Part shown: positions 11,476 to 23,111 of the stretch, piece by piece | Position numbering within the stretch: the first letter of the stretch is position 1 | Layout of the letters: the number at the start of each line of letters is the position of its first letter | Assembly: GCA_904063045.1 (NCBI GenBank) | Contig: CAJFCJ010000001.1 | Location: 2,735,501-2,799,500, forward strand | Length of the DNA stretch: 64,000 nucleotides | Direction: 5' to 3' | Source of the DNA: Dimorphilus gyrociliatus | Lineage: Eukaryota > Annelida > Polychaeta > Dinophilidae | Translations under genes and position numbers: made by a program | Notes under the pieces: model-generated | Databases searched by the model: none | What the model was told of the DNA's origin: nothing | The model's input: the letters and a program-made list of their open reading frames with translations, nothing else

Positions 11476-14400
11476 ATGGAAATTCAGTACGTTTATACTA
11501 AGAAACGTGCTGATTTCGGAAGACAATGTATATTTCAAGATAGAGCAGCCGAGTTGCATGTTGACATAGCACCAGATTCCTCCCTTTTGGATGATTTTAT
11601 CGAAAGGGACCCTGTAGATTCTGGAATACAATGCGTACAGGAAATGAGCGAACATGATGTTAATACAGAAAGGTTTGAAACAGATTCTCGAGGAATAAAC
11701 CATGCCGAAGGTGGTTGGCCTAAGGATATAAATCCAACGGTTAGATTTCATAACTTTTTTCCATTACAAAAAGATATAGAAAACAATAGAAAGAAACGAA
11801 TCTGAAAGAGTTTACTGATAAAGTTAATTTCTATTTAAACAGGAAATTGAACAAGTAATGAGGTTCAGGAAGAAAGTTGAAAAAGATGAATCTTATGTTA
11901 ACATTCTAAATAGTCTATTTCCACAAGTTGAAAAGATGGTTATGCAAAACAATGCAGTAGATATATATGAAGAATATTTCGTTGATGTTGATGCAGCTGA
12001 AAGTGAAGAGGTACCATCAGCCAAGACCATAAGCGTTTTTAGAGATCCTAATGACGATAAGAGATCAGCTACTCATATATCATGGTATCCCGACGGTGCT
12101 AGGAAATTGGCTATTGCATATTCTAATCTTGAATTTCAAGGTTCAGCTCCAGATATTTGCATGGATTCATATATTTGGGATATTGAAAATCCTAATAAAC
12201 CAGAATTTACATTAAAACCAGTATCACCATTAGTTTGTTTAGAATACAATCCAAAAGATTCGCACGTTTTGCTTGGAGGTCAATATAATGGACAAATTGC
12301 CTATTGGGATACTCGAAAGGGATCTCAACCAGTAGAAATGTCACCAATCGAACATAGTCATAGAGATCCCGCTTATAAAACAATATGGATTCAATCTAAA
12401 ACGAATTCAGAATGTTTCTCAGCATCATCTGATGGACAGGTATTTATATTTTTATTCCATAAAGATTCTCCTTTAATGCATTCATATTTAGATTCTGTGG
12501 TGGGATATCAGAAAATTAGGAGAGCCTACCGAACAACTTTGGCTTGATCCTACAAAGAAACAAGATAAAAGCAAAGCACTTGGAGCTATGAGTTTGGAGT
12601 ATGAACCGACAATCCCTACTAAATTTATGGTTGGAACAGAGAAAGGAATGATCATGTCTTGCAATAGAAAAGCTAAAACAATTCAGGAAAAGATAGTTGC
12701 TACCTATCCTGGTCATCTGGGTCCTGTTTATTCAATACAACGTAATCCCTTCTTCCCAAAGAACTTTTTAACAATTGGAGATTGGACTGCAAGAGTTTGG
12801 TCAGAGGACGTGAAAGAATCTTCAGTTTTATGGACCAAATATCATACATCTTATTTAACAGATGGTTGCTGGAGTCCCGTAAGACCATCTGTATTTTTTA
12901 CCACAAGTATAGGTGGTACTTTAGACGTATGGGATTTCTCTTTTAAACAAAACGATCCAACCTTATCTTTACACGTGTGCGATGAAGCCTTACAAACACT
13001 CAGAGTCCAAGAGCACGGACGATTAGTTGCAACTGGATCTCAAAAGGGTACAACAACTTTACTGGAGCTTTCAGATAATTTGTCTAATCTTCAAAGAAAC
13101 GAAAAACAACTTGTTACAGCCATGTTTGAGAGAGAAACTAGACGGTAATTACTTAAGACATCCTATTTCATCTTTTATCTTATTATTGAGAGAATTATTT
13201 GTACAGAGAGAAGATTCTAGATTCCAGACATAGAGAGATGAAGTTGAAAATGAGAGAAGGAAAAGCATCGGCCGAACAGAAAGACGAAGAAAAAGAAGAG
13301 GGAGTAGACGGCGAAGTAGATCTTGTCGCCGAAGCTGAGAAAGAATTTTTTGAGATTATTGAAAAAGAGCAAAGAAATAGAGAAAAAGCTAAGCAAAACG
13401 AAGAAGAGAAACAGGATGAGAGAAAGGTTAATTTTATATATTCCCAAAAATCTATAACGAGTAGATGATTCATCTATATTAACCTTTAGTAATGCTTATT
13501 ATATATCTTATATAATTATTAGGCGAGTCCGATTGCTGAAGAGGACGAAGAGGAAATTAATTCTGGAAGGGTAAGCTTTTAGAGACTTCCTATCTTTAAT
13601 TTTCTTTCTTTGTTTTTTTTTGCGTTGTTTTCGTAAAACTAAAAACGAAACAAAGGTTCTTTTTGGCACTAATTAAGAGATATTTTGTGTTAAATTTTGC
13701 CTTTGATAATATTGTGCTAGAATGAGATAAAACAAGATTTAGAAAAGGCTGATACCGAAAGGAGCCAAAAAGAGGAAAATCCTAATGAAGAGCTTGAGGA
13801 AGATGAAAAGAGAGAAGTAGAACTATCTGAGGATTTTGATGAGAAGCATAATAATGAACATGAAAATAAAGAAAAGGAGGATGAAATAGAGGATAAAAAG
13901 TCTCAAGTAGATAATGAAAATTATTCAGAGAAGGATGTGCAGGAAGATGAAAATAAGTCAGATGATGGAAGAGAATCAGTTCAAGTAGGCCCATAAAAGA
14001 AGCACACCTTGCTTGCAAATCATACTTGTAGACTAAGCTTATTTAGTATTTCCATTCCGCCATCTAAGTAGGGAAAGCGTAATAGATAATGCATAAATAT
14101 TTAGCACACATTAATAATATATGACCAACTTTTATTATATAGTTGAGTAGTTCTTGAGTAATAGAATACCGATAGGAGAGAAATCAAGACTAAGACGATG
14201 CCTAATGTTTATGCATGATAAAGAAAAAAAAATCACTTTAAGATATGAAAGTCACACGATATTTCACCGAATTGTTTTTTTTTGTCTTTGTATGTTATTT
14301 TTTTCCTTCCTTTCTCTTTTTACTTTCTTTATGTGGGTCACCTACTTAACTTTAAAGAAAGCAATAATTTAGGGTTCAGAATCCTCAATTTATTCAAGTG

Positions 14401-16451
14401 ATCACGTTCAATTTAAAAGAGTAGGTATCTATATTATGTAACACTTGAAGACAATTTATCCCTGTAAACCTTTCAAATGAATTGGTGAATATTTTAAATC
14501 AATCATTCATGTTACAGTCCCCTAAAGCGACTATTCGTAAATCACCCGGATTATTTAGTATTATTAATGAGGTATTTTATAGTATTTTGTTAAGGCTAGT
14601 TAATTATTTAGGTATTTCTTAAGATATTGTAAATTTAATGAAGATAAGAGATCAATTATTTATAGATTAAATTGCCTAAACAGATAATCTATTTCGTTTT
14701 AAAAAAGCTAAGTGTTGAAATAAGTTTGCTCATGATCTATTTAGCTGGGTTTTTTTTTATGTTTTCTTCTCTATCTTTTAAATTCATTCCGTTCGTTAGT
14801 ATTCCATTCTCTATATCCATCCTCCTCCAATCACCTCCCGCTTACTAGTAAAAAAAAACATTAGACACTTAAAATAGAAGAAAAAATGATGTAAAAAAAA
14901 AAAAACAAGGAAACAGCAACAGTACCCTTAGGGAGTGTTTAGTTGCAGCACTTTTGAATGATATAGAACAAGAAAAAAAAAACTAATGAGATGTTTACTT
15001 TGTAATCATTGTCACTAGAAAGAAACAATATACTCTGATGAAGAATTCCATAGGGAAGAGGATGAAGATGTTAGTGAAGCCCGTCTAGAGGATGTACGTT
15101 TATAGATTTCATTTAAAGCAGTAAATACATCTAGTACTACTCCTTTCTTTTTTCTTTCTTTGTTGTCTATAAACGCGAACAACAGTACGAGGCTGGAAGT
15201 CTAATGGTATCTATCCATTGTTCATAAATGTAACAAATTATCATCCGATTCCCAAAGCCCTTTCCAATCATGAACCGTTAATAGTATTCAACACATTTAT
15301 TACTTGTATTTTCAATTAAAAATCTCTAGCCAAAGCAATTTTTCGCAGTCAGGCAACGAAATTGAAAAAGGAATAAAAAGAGAGAAGGAAACCAATGATG
15401 AATACGAAGAGGATTTTAATGTATATAAAAACTAAATATGTATCATCTTACACCTATCAACTATAGATTGTAATTTTATATAAAAAGCCTATTAGATAAA
15501 AGAAATCTGCATTTTTGCACTTAATCTACTCATTGAAATCAGTAAACAGAGATAACAGAAATATAGAGAATGAAAAAGGGTTTTTAGATGATGAAAACAA
15601 GAATAATATTTCTTTTAAAAGTTAATAATAGTACTCAAAATGGGAGAAGATGATAAGAAATTTCTTTCTATTGTCCTTTTTTAGCTAAAACATAAAGAAT
15701 TTAGGATGTTTTAATTCAATTAAAAAAGAGATTGAAGAATAGCGCTTTGCTGTATTTCGATAGTATTGTTATTGTTGTAGTTTTTAACCTTATCTATAAT
15801 ATTTACCTATTTTATCTATTTATTTGTCAATTTATCCACTGAATATCTTATTCTTTAGAAGAAAAAATTTTAAGAATAAGATGAACAGAGAGAGAAAGAT
15901 TTCTGTTTTCTCTTTCTCCTACCCTGCCCTGTTCTTCCCCCTCTCCTTCTCTATTTCTTCCATTTATAGATAATTGTTTCATCTTTTTTTTAACTATTAA
16001 TTATGCAAGCTAATCAGAGCTGTCTATGCTTTAATAGTTTACAGCAGTTTAAGTAAAATGCACTGGCTTATTTATATAACCTGCCATATATCAACCTTTT
16101 TTATATAGTAATGGTGTATGTATTTGTGTCTATACACATCCCTGTCTGCGTATAAAATTGTTATTCAGGTCACAATTGCTCTTCCAAAGTACCTATGTTT
16201 TTTCCCATAGAAGAAAAAAGGTTACACAAAAAATCAAATGATGCTATTTTTAGATAAAATTAATAGCTTTTGTCATATTTTTAATGTTAATTTTTCACTA
16301 AGAGCCGTTCATTATATATATATATATATAAATTTATATTAACATTAAAATTTTTTATCATTTTTTATCCTTAAACAACAAAAAGGAAAAAGCCGAAGAA
16401 GAGGATACGAAAGAAAATAAGGAGGATGACGATAACGAAAACAATGAATAA
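11476..16451 (+). CDS. DNAI2: Axonemal dynein intermediate chain 2 with extended acidic tail
   Basis: WD-repeat intermediate chain of the outer dynein arm (Chlamydomonas IC69), needed for ciliary motility. Core exons 11476-11739, 11843-12439, 12492-13144 and 13207-13426 encode [18 protein letters not shown] at the N-terminus, the GGWPKDINP block, and the beta-propeller ([57 protein letters not shown]). The core ends in [18 protein letters not shown]. All of this is close to human DNAI2. Downstream, seven further candidate exons are each bounded by AG/GT and are all phase 0 at both ends: 13523-13570, 13721-13984, 14373-14420, 14518-14571, 15019-15093, 15349-15420 and 16386-16451 (stop). They encode an acidic E/D/K/S tail. 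With all included the protein is about 786 residues versus about 605 in human. Reading through at 13985 instead meets a stop at 13996 (about 685 residues). Core identity is certain; tail exon usage is predicted only. Confidence 0.93.
16312..16331. repeat. (TA)n microsatellite in last DNAI2 intron
   Basis: About ten TA units, 55 bp before the final predicted DNAI2 exon. Confidence 0.85.
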
Positions 16452-17231
16452 TAATTCATAATTAATAATAAGAATGATAATGAAAAGGACAATTTTTAAT
16501 AAAGTTTTTCTTTTTCTTTTTTTTCATATTCAAATGTTTCATTTTAAATAAAATGCTGAATTGTTCAAATTATATTCATATTTATAAGAAAAATTTTATA
16601 ACAGTACTCACAAGTATTTCTTTTCAATACAACAGAAGCATATTAGTATATACAGTATTAAAAACAGACTTTAAAAATATACAATTATTGATTGGGAAAC
16701 ATTATAAAAAAAGAGACGAAACAAAAATAAATAAACAATAATAATAATAGAAAGTATAACGGAAGTTTTCAGATATATTTTTATAAACAAAAGATAAAAC
16801 CAGAGTTTTGTTCACTTAAACTCCTTTTATATGTCATGTTAGTTGATTGCGGTAAAAATAGTATCAAATGGATAGTTAATAGGCCTATATAATAATATAT
16901 TTTATGTAAAAGCATAGACACAACATATACAGTATATTATTTTTAATTGTTTATCTCAATTTTGTAAATAGTAGTTCTTTAAACTTTTATTACCATATGA
17001 CAATTGAAAGACTGCGGGCATTATTTACTGACAAACTAGACCTATAACTGCAATATATAAATTTTATGAATATTCATATTAAACAGGATTTATAAATACA
17101 TACAAATATATATTATATATCTATATATTTATACAGATTGTATATGAAATTGTTATTTTTTATCTTTTGACAAACTTCTTTCACTCTCTCTCTCTCTCTT
17201 TCTCCTGCCTCTTTCTTTCTCTTCTACTTTC
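16452..17231. other. Convergent intergenic region DNAI2/secreted gene
   Basis: 780 bp, strongly AT-rich, with two opposing 3' ends. The (CT)n patch around 17180-17200 lies in the 3' UTR of the minus-strand gene. No gene seen. Confidence 0.5.
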
Positions 17232-18011
17232 TTAGTTAATTTCATACGATCGTAACTCGTAGGTTTTTTCGTCTTCAACTTCGCAACATCTGTCAAATCG
17301 GTGTCTCTTTTGCCTATTCATTATACAATTTGAAAAATGGCTCATAATTTGTTTACCCCAACTTTCACGCTTCATTGAAATTGAATAAATAATAATTAGA
17401 TGAAATAATGAAAAAATAGTTTAAATAACACTGTTACCTCTTGTAAAGTTTTTCTTAAAGAATCTTTTATTTGTCTATTAACGATTAAATGAGCAACAGT
17501 ATCTTTATAATATCGAGCGTCGCAGAGGAATCCTTTGAAACCTGCTAATTGTCCTAGCATACAACAGGACCAGTGGTGTTTTGGTACTTCTGTTATGGTA
17601 AATGAATAAAAAATAGAATACTCTTAAAAGGATACGATAAAAGGCTTACTTTGAAAATACCTAACCATTTCCTGTGGCGGAATTAATGGCTGTAAATTTT
17701 CTCCCTCGAGTTTTTGTAAATTCTCAGAATTGGTCGTAGCCTCCATTAAATATTCTGTAGAATTTTTATTAATTTATATTAACAATATTTATAATATGTT
17801 TGTCAAAATATTAGATGTAGGTATATATATATATATATATAGTATATATATATAGCTTGCTTTTTCTCTAACACTAACGATTGTAATTTTTCTTACCTCC
17901 GAATGATGAAAAGTAGACGCCTCTTCTACTTCCGCCTACACTTTTTGGATCTATCTTTTCAATATGCAAGGAAACTAACAATAAAGCTGCTAGTACGTGG
18001 AGAGGCTGCAT
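17232..18011 (-). CDS. Unrecognised small secreted cysteine-containing protein
   Basis: Four exons, 17897-18011, 17650-17754, 17438-17589 and 17232-17369, splice in frame to 169 residues. No single open frame reveals the gene. The N-terminus MQPLHVLAALLLVSLHIEK looks like a signal peptide, and there is no later membrane segment. The mature part has six cysteines: a WSCC pair about residue 82, then FLCDARYY, FSNC and a terminal FDRCC pair. The CC...C...C...CC spacing loosely recalls anaphylatoxin/fibulin-type modules, but I could not assign a family. All four introns-exon joins use GT-AG with consistent phases (1, 1, 0), and the reading frame is open throughout, which supports a real gene. Intron 1 contains a (TA)n microsatellite. 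The gene converges on DNAI2. Basic KRHR residues precede the last CC pair. Function unknown; an extracellular signal or inhibitor is possible. Confidence 0.7.
17822..17854. repeat. (TA)n microsatellite, intron 1 of secreted gene
   Basis: Two TA runs separated by a single AG interruption, inside the 142-bp first intron. Confidence 0.85.
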
Positions 18012-19141
18012 ATTTCTGAATGTCAGAAAAATTCAGATTGAACTGAAAAGAAATCAGATATTTTTTTTTCCTTATAGGCCGAAAGTACTTAATTTTTGGT
18101 AATTAACACGGACGCGCCACTTATCAGGAGTCTTATTTTAACCAATCAGAATCGATCAATTGGAATAGTACGACTATTGAATATTTATTAACAGGGCTAA
18201 TTGAATACACATGTTGTTTTGTCTTTGTTTTAAAATAAGGTGAGGCCCCTATCCGATATCTTTTAAGGGAGGAATCCTTTTCTAATTTTTAATATAGAAA
18301 GAGAAATCTAAAAAACAATCTGTCATTCTGTCATTCTGTCTCGCAAAAATATGTTCTATGTTTTTCTAATTATTTTGTCTCTTTTTTGTTGTCTTCAAGT
18401 AAAACTAAAACTTATTTTTTGGTAACCTTTGTTTTTTAAAAAAAAAAGAACAACAACAAACAAAGAATAACTACAAACATACATAGATAGAGAGCTAAAT
18501 GGATTGACAGAAAAAAGGAAATAAAAAAGATAACCATATATTTACATTATAGGATTTTCAAATCTTAAGTCGTCTTTTTTTTAATTTATCCCATTCCATC
18601 TTCTTTTCCTACTTTCTTTCCCCTTTCTTACCGATGTTAATTGATTTCTTAATAAAAAAGAAAAACATTAAAGATAGGTTATTTATATACCTTTTATAAA
18701 AAAATGCATTGAAGAATAATGAATCTATTCAAAGAGACAGGAAAGCGATTAGTAACAATCAGCACTATTTATTCTACTATTAAATATTTAAAACCTTCAA
18801 TGAAGCTAACCGTTACTGTTCCTCATAGGCCTAGATTTACCCAAGGAGAAAATATAAAATATTACATAATAAATGAACAACCTTTCCTGAAAAAAAAGAG
18901 AAAAATTACAAATTTGTACTTTCTTGTATCATATCTTTTTCATGTTCATAAAGGTTAAAGGCAAGGTAGAGCACACACATACACAGACACACTAAATATA
19001 TTTATATGTACATACACACTGTGTTTTTAATGGATGTCACACTTCTCTTTAAGTAAAAAGATTCCTTTGAAATTGTTGAAAAGGGAAATGGAAATCAATT
19101 GACTTTCAATTCATTTCTTTATTTCTTTCTCTTTCTCTCTC

Positions 19142-19142
<1 letters not shown>

Positions 19143-19178
<36 letters not shown>
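19143..19178. repeat. (CTGT)n microsatellite
   Basis: About nine tandem CTGT units within a longer C/T-rich tract (19115-19250). Confidence 0.9.
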
Positions 19179-19861
19179 TTCTTTCACTTTCTCTTGCTCT
19201 CCCTCTCTCTTTTCCTCTTTTCCTCTGTTTCTCTCTTTTTCTATTCTCAACTCGTTCATACTATTCTTCTCTTCACGCGCTGGAGTTAATTGATTATTGT
19301 TAAAAAATTTCCCTGAAAATAGAGACGCATTAAACGCCAAGAGGGAAGGAGCAATAGGAAAAGTGCGATATTAAGAAACTGATATAGTAAACAGACTATG
19401 AAAAGTAGTGTATGATGAATTATATAAGCTAATTTAAAACAGATAATTACAATCAAATGAGGAAAAACTCCATCTATCGGTAGTCTTTTCTACTAGATGA
19501 CATTATATAGATGTTACAAAATACAAAATCTATACGTCAATGTCAGTTAATATGCTAGGTACTAAAGAAAAGACGAATAATTTTAAAGGGCGAAAGGATA
19601 AAGGGTTGCGTGCTAAAATGAATTGTCAGTTAATCCCTCAAGTACAATTTAGAACGTCCGCTTGACGGCAAAAATTGACATTTTATTATTTTTTTACCAT
19701 ATAAATCTCTAAAATTTTCTCGATTTTATAAAACCTTGTCAAATTTCAATGAATTGCTAAACTTGAACAGTAAAATAGGATAAAATATGTAAATGATGTA
19801 TGAATATTTGAATTAACATTAGAGATTAATAATATAATAATGTACAAATATCTATAAATAA

Positions 19862-19880
19862 ATATATATATATATATATA
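19862..19880. repeat. (AT)n microsatellite
   Basis: Nine to ten AT units in intergenic DNA. Confidence 0.85.
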
Positions 19881-20539
19881 TTGTGAACGATAAAAAGAAG
19901 CAAATAAACAAAAGAGTAAGGGTAAAATAAATATTTTAGAGTATTAGTCTTTATAGTTGCTTGGAGTCAAATTTTCCTTCTTCTTTCCTTCTCTATCCCA
20001 TTCTTTTCCCATATATTCTTTCTTTCTTTCTTTCTTTCTCGCTTTAACCTTTTCATTTTCAACCGAATAGTTAAACTCTATTTTCTCTTCCTCTCTCTTC
20101 AACTTATACTAAACAGGATCTTTTACAAAGAGATAACGAATTTTTTGCCTGTGTACAATTTCACTTAGCATTTCTTTCATTACGTTTTCCAACTTTACTC
20201 CTTTTATCCGTTACTAGCCGAAAGGACATCATATTGACTGGGCTTTTCAAATTAAATTATCTTATTAAGTTGTTATTGATGATGTATATAAATTATATAC
20301 TATGTAGATAATAGAAAAAAAACTGTCTTGGTTAAATTCACTAAACTATTTATAGATTATTCAAATAAAGAACAATTAGTAAGAATCGGGTGCAAAATTA
20401 AAGAAGATATTGAGAACAATTGTGTTCATCAAACGATTTATATGGGTTGTTTAAAAAGAAAAGAAAATTAGAATTTGAGTAAAAGACGGTAAAGATGGTA
20501 AAGACCCTCAAGAATAAGATAAATAGAAAGGAAAAGTAC

Positions 20540-20566
20540 GAGAGAGAAAGAAAGAGAGAGAGAGAG
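20540..20566. repeat. (GA)n-rich tract
   Basis: GA dinucleotide run with minor interruptions, inside a purine-rich stretch of about 250 bp. Confidence 0.8.
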
Positions 20567-21920
20567 GGAAAAGGGGGAAAGAAAGTGATATGAATCATCG
20601 TAATGGTAAGAAAATACAATTCTGATAATAATACAATATGTAAAGTTCATGGAAAAGGTATATAAATCGTATAAAAGAGAGAGAGAGAAAACGCTAAAGA
20701 CGAAAATGAAAAAGGCGCGAATGAACGATTGGGGAGATAGACAGATATAGAGAAAAGATAAGGAAAGTAATCGTTGAAGAAATAAAATGGTTTCGCGTTG
20801 ATTTCCTTATAATAATTAATAGGACTATATAAGGATAGGAAACGATTGGATAAGTGAGACTCGAAGAGAGGAGAATAAGAGGTACAAGGGAAAATAATCA
20901 ATTATTTTTAGTCTTAATTAGTTTAACAATTACGAACAGCTCTTCTATTGAATTTTTTTTAATTTTTCTCTCCTTCTCCTCAGATCTTCCTTCCTCTAAC
21001 TTTATTTCTTCAATTTTTTCTCTATCAGTCTATCTATCTATCCCTACTCACTTATAGCTCTACTTTCTTCCCTTTTGCTTCTCGTCCTCCTAACATTTCA
21101 ATAAACGACTATTATATAATGCAATATACTCGAAAAATCATCATTGAACGCTTTTATAAAGGGCGTCTAATATATAATACATAATATCGTGAAACAGACA
21201 GGAATAAAAGCTATCCAACTTATTAATTAATAGGCAAACCATTTTTAGCCTAATGGAAACGAGTAATACATTCTCATCTAGACATAGAAAGCTTGATTGT
21301 ACTAAACGTACATAACTATATATTTGTCTCTTAATTATATTATTAAAAGCTTCATTTAAATACAACGCCACCTACAGGTCCCAATACACATCTAAAGAGA
21401 CGCATTTTTCAGAAGTACGCAAGTGAGAGCGTTTAAGCTTTAACGTGATTCAAGTGGCTAATCGCTAGAGGAATTAACAAAAGGAGTTTATACTACAAAC
21501 AAACTTTAAGATAAACCTATCTAATTAATAAACATTGGATACATCTTCGTATTTTATTTCGTATCTAACTTTGCATATACTTTTATAAATAGTATATGCC
21601 TACTATTGATGAAAACTTTATATACAATTAAATTTCATAGATAATTCCTTTATCTTTATACAAATAGAAGGTAAATTTTATTTTCATTTAAATAATATAA
21701 CTGTATTATAAGCTTTATATATATAATATATATATATAGTTTATGATTAACTGGTGACAAACTTTTTACGCTGGAAGAAAGAGAACTTATGGTGGAATAT
21801 AACAATAAAGGAATAATAATAAGGAATATCACTATTTATGGATCATAAAACGTTTTCTGTCTCTCTGCAAACTTGACAACGACAAACCTCAAATACTTTT
21901 AAAATATAAATATATGTAAA

Positions 21921-21964
21921 TATATATATATACTGTAAAAAAAAAAATATATATATATATATAT
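21921..21964. repeat. (TA)n runs just upstream of the GPCR
   Basis: Two TA arrays with an A-run between them, 68-111 bp before the GPCR ATG. They probably lie in its 5' UTR or core promoter. Confidence 0.8.
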
Positions 21965-22031
21965 AAACTATACTTTACTGTGTATATACAATTCATGTAT
22001 ATATATAGTCATTTATGGTCATTTAATAATT

Positions 22032-23111
22032 ATGCTAAATTCAACACCACCAACACCTTTTCATCAAAACGGAACAGAAAAGGTCGAAATAGGAAATCGT
22101 CTATGGCGTTACATGGCACCAGTTATTTTTTTTACTGGCCTAATAGGAAACGCCATTATATTATTAGTGATGAGAAGGAAAAGGATGGGTCATACGTCAA
22201 CGAGTCTTTACTTAAGATTCATTGCCACTGCCGATTTATTAGTTCTTGTCTTTGGAATGATACCAGAATGGTTGGAAGCTAGTGATATTGTAATTTTCAA
22301 AACTCTGCATCCGGCAACTTGTAAGATAGAAAAATTCGCTCATTACAGCGTTAACGATACGGCAACGTGGTTCCTCGTAGCGTTCAGTTTCGATCGGTTT
22401 ATCGCCGTCAAGTTCCCATTACATAAAAAGGTATTTGGTACTGCCAGACGCATAAAGAGTATTTGTACGGCTATAGTTCTCCTCTCTATGGCCAAGAATA
22501 TTGAGGTATTTTGGACTAGAGGGTTTGAAAGAGTGAACGAGGATTATCGTTGCGGCAGCCCTACACAAAAGATACTCAATTATAACAAAAACGTACGGCC
22601 GTATCTGGTATTTACTCTAGCCGTCGCAGTCCCGTTACTCGTTATCAGCAGCTGCAATCTGGCTATCATTTGGACGCTTTATAGGCAGAAAACACCAACA
22701 ACCGCAAATGTCGGTAAAAGTCAGTCCCGCACAAGGATAATGACGCAAATGACACTTATGTGTGTCAGCGTTTCATTTGCCTTTATTATCTGTATAACGC
22801 CGACGTTCGTCATGTACATTGGCAAACAGTACTGGAGAGATAGAGATTGGTATGATGTTGCGAAGGCAGTCTCCAATCAACTCCTATATGTTAATAACTC
22901 TATTAACTTCTTTCTATACTTTGCTACTGGTACAAAATTCAGGATCGAAGTCTTCGTTTTATTCGGCGGTCGCCGACAAATTCCTGTAGTCTGTCGAACT
23001 TCAGTTCCAACAGAGACAAGCGTTCAAATGCGTACGTCGCGACAGTCTAGTAGTCCGAGAACTGGACTATTGAATGGTGGATCAAGAAAATTGTCGCAGC
23101 ATTTTTTATGA
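22032..23111 (+). CDS. Intronless rhodopsin-family peptide-type GPCR
   Basis: A 359-residue seven-transmembrane receptor in one uninterrupted exon. The N-terminus has a glycosylation sequon (NGT, residue 13). TM1 holds GLIGNAIILLVM (the GN of TM1), TM2 ATADLLVLVFG (LxxxD), and TM3 begins after a conserved Cys (PATCKIEKF) and ends AFSFDRFIAVKFP, so the DRY motif is DRF. The partner Cys is in loop 2 (DYRCGSPT). TM6 holds FIICITPTFVMY. TM7 reads NNSINFFLYFATGTKFR, where NPxxY is replaced by NSxNFxxY. That TM7 form is typical of FMRFamide-receptor-like and related invertebrate orphan peptide receptors. The C-tail is rich in Ser/Thr/Arg. The ligand cannot be predicted. It stands alone in a gene-poor region, and AT repeats lie 70-130 bp upstream. 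Confidence 0.9.
   Translation: MLNSTPPTPFHQNGTEKVEIGNRLWRYMAPVIFFTGLIGNAIILLVMRRKRMGHTSTSLYLRFIATADLLVLVFGMIPEWLEASDIVIFKTLHPATCKIEKFAHYSVNDTATWFLVAFSFDRFIAVKFPLHKKVFGTARRIKSICTAIVLLSMAKNIEVFWTRGFERVNEDYRCGSPTQKILNYNKNVRPYLVFTLAVAVPLLVISSCNLAIIWTLYRQKTPTTANVGKSQSRTRIMTQMTLMCVSVSFAFIICITPTFVMYIGKQYWRDRDWYDVAKAVSNQLLYVNNSINFFLYFATGTKFRIEVFVLFGGRRQIPVVCRTSVPTETSVQMRTSRQSSSPRTGLLNGGSRKLSQHFL

Larger units (their letters stand above)
18012..22031. other. Gene-poor, microsatellite-rich region
   Basis: Four kilobases with no gene I can support. Composition alternates between pyrimidine-rich tracts (18.6, 19.1-19.25, 19.97-20.1, 20.95-21.08 kb) and purine-rich ones (20.5-20.75 kb). Open frames here are only translations of CTTT/TCTC-type simple sequence. 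It may hold GPCR 5' UTR exons or distal regulatory DNA. Confidence 0.55.

Noticed and set aside
15540-15620. Possible additional acidic DNAI2 exon
   Set aside because: AG and GT can be found, but phases do not match the neighbouring phase-0 exons and the frame is not clearly open.
19099-19340. Open frames on both strands over the CTGT/CTTT tract
   Set aside because: They are translations of simple repeats, with no domain, no splice context and no start context.
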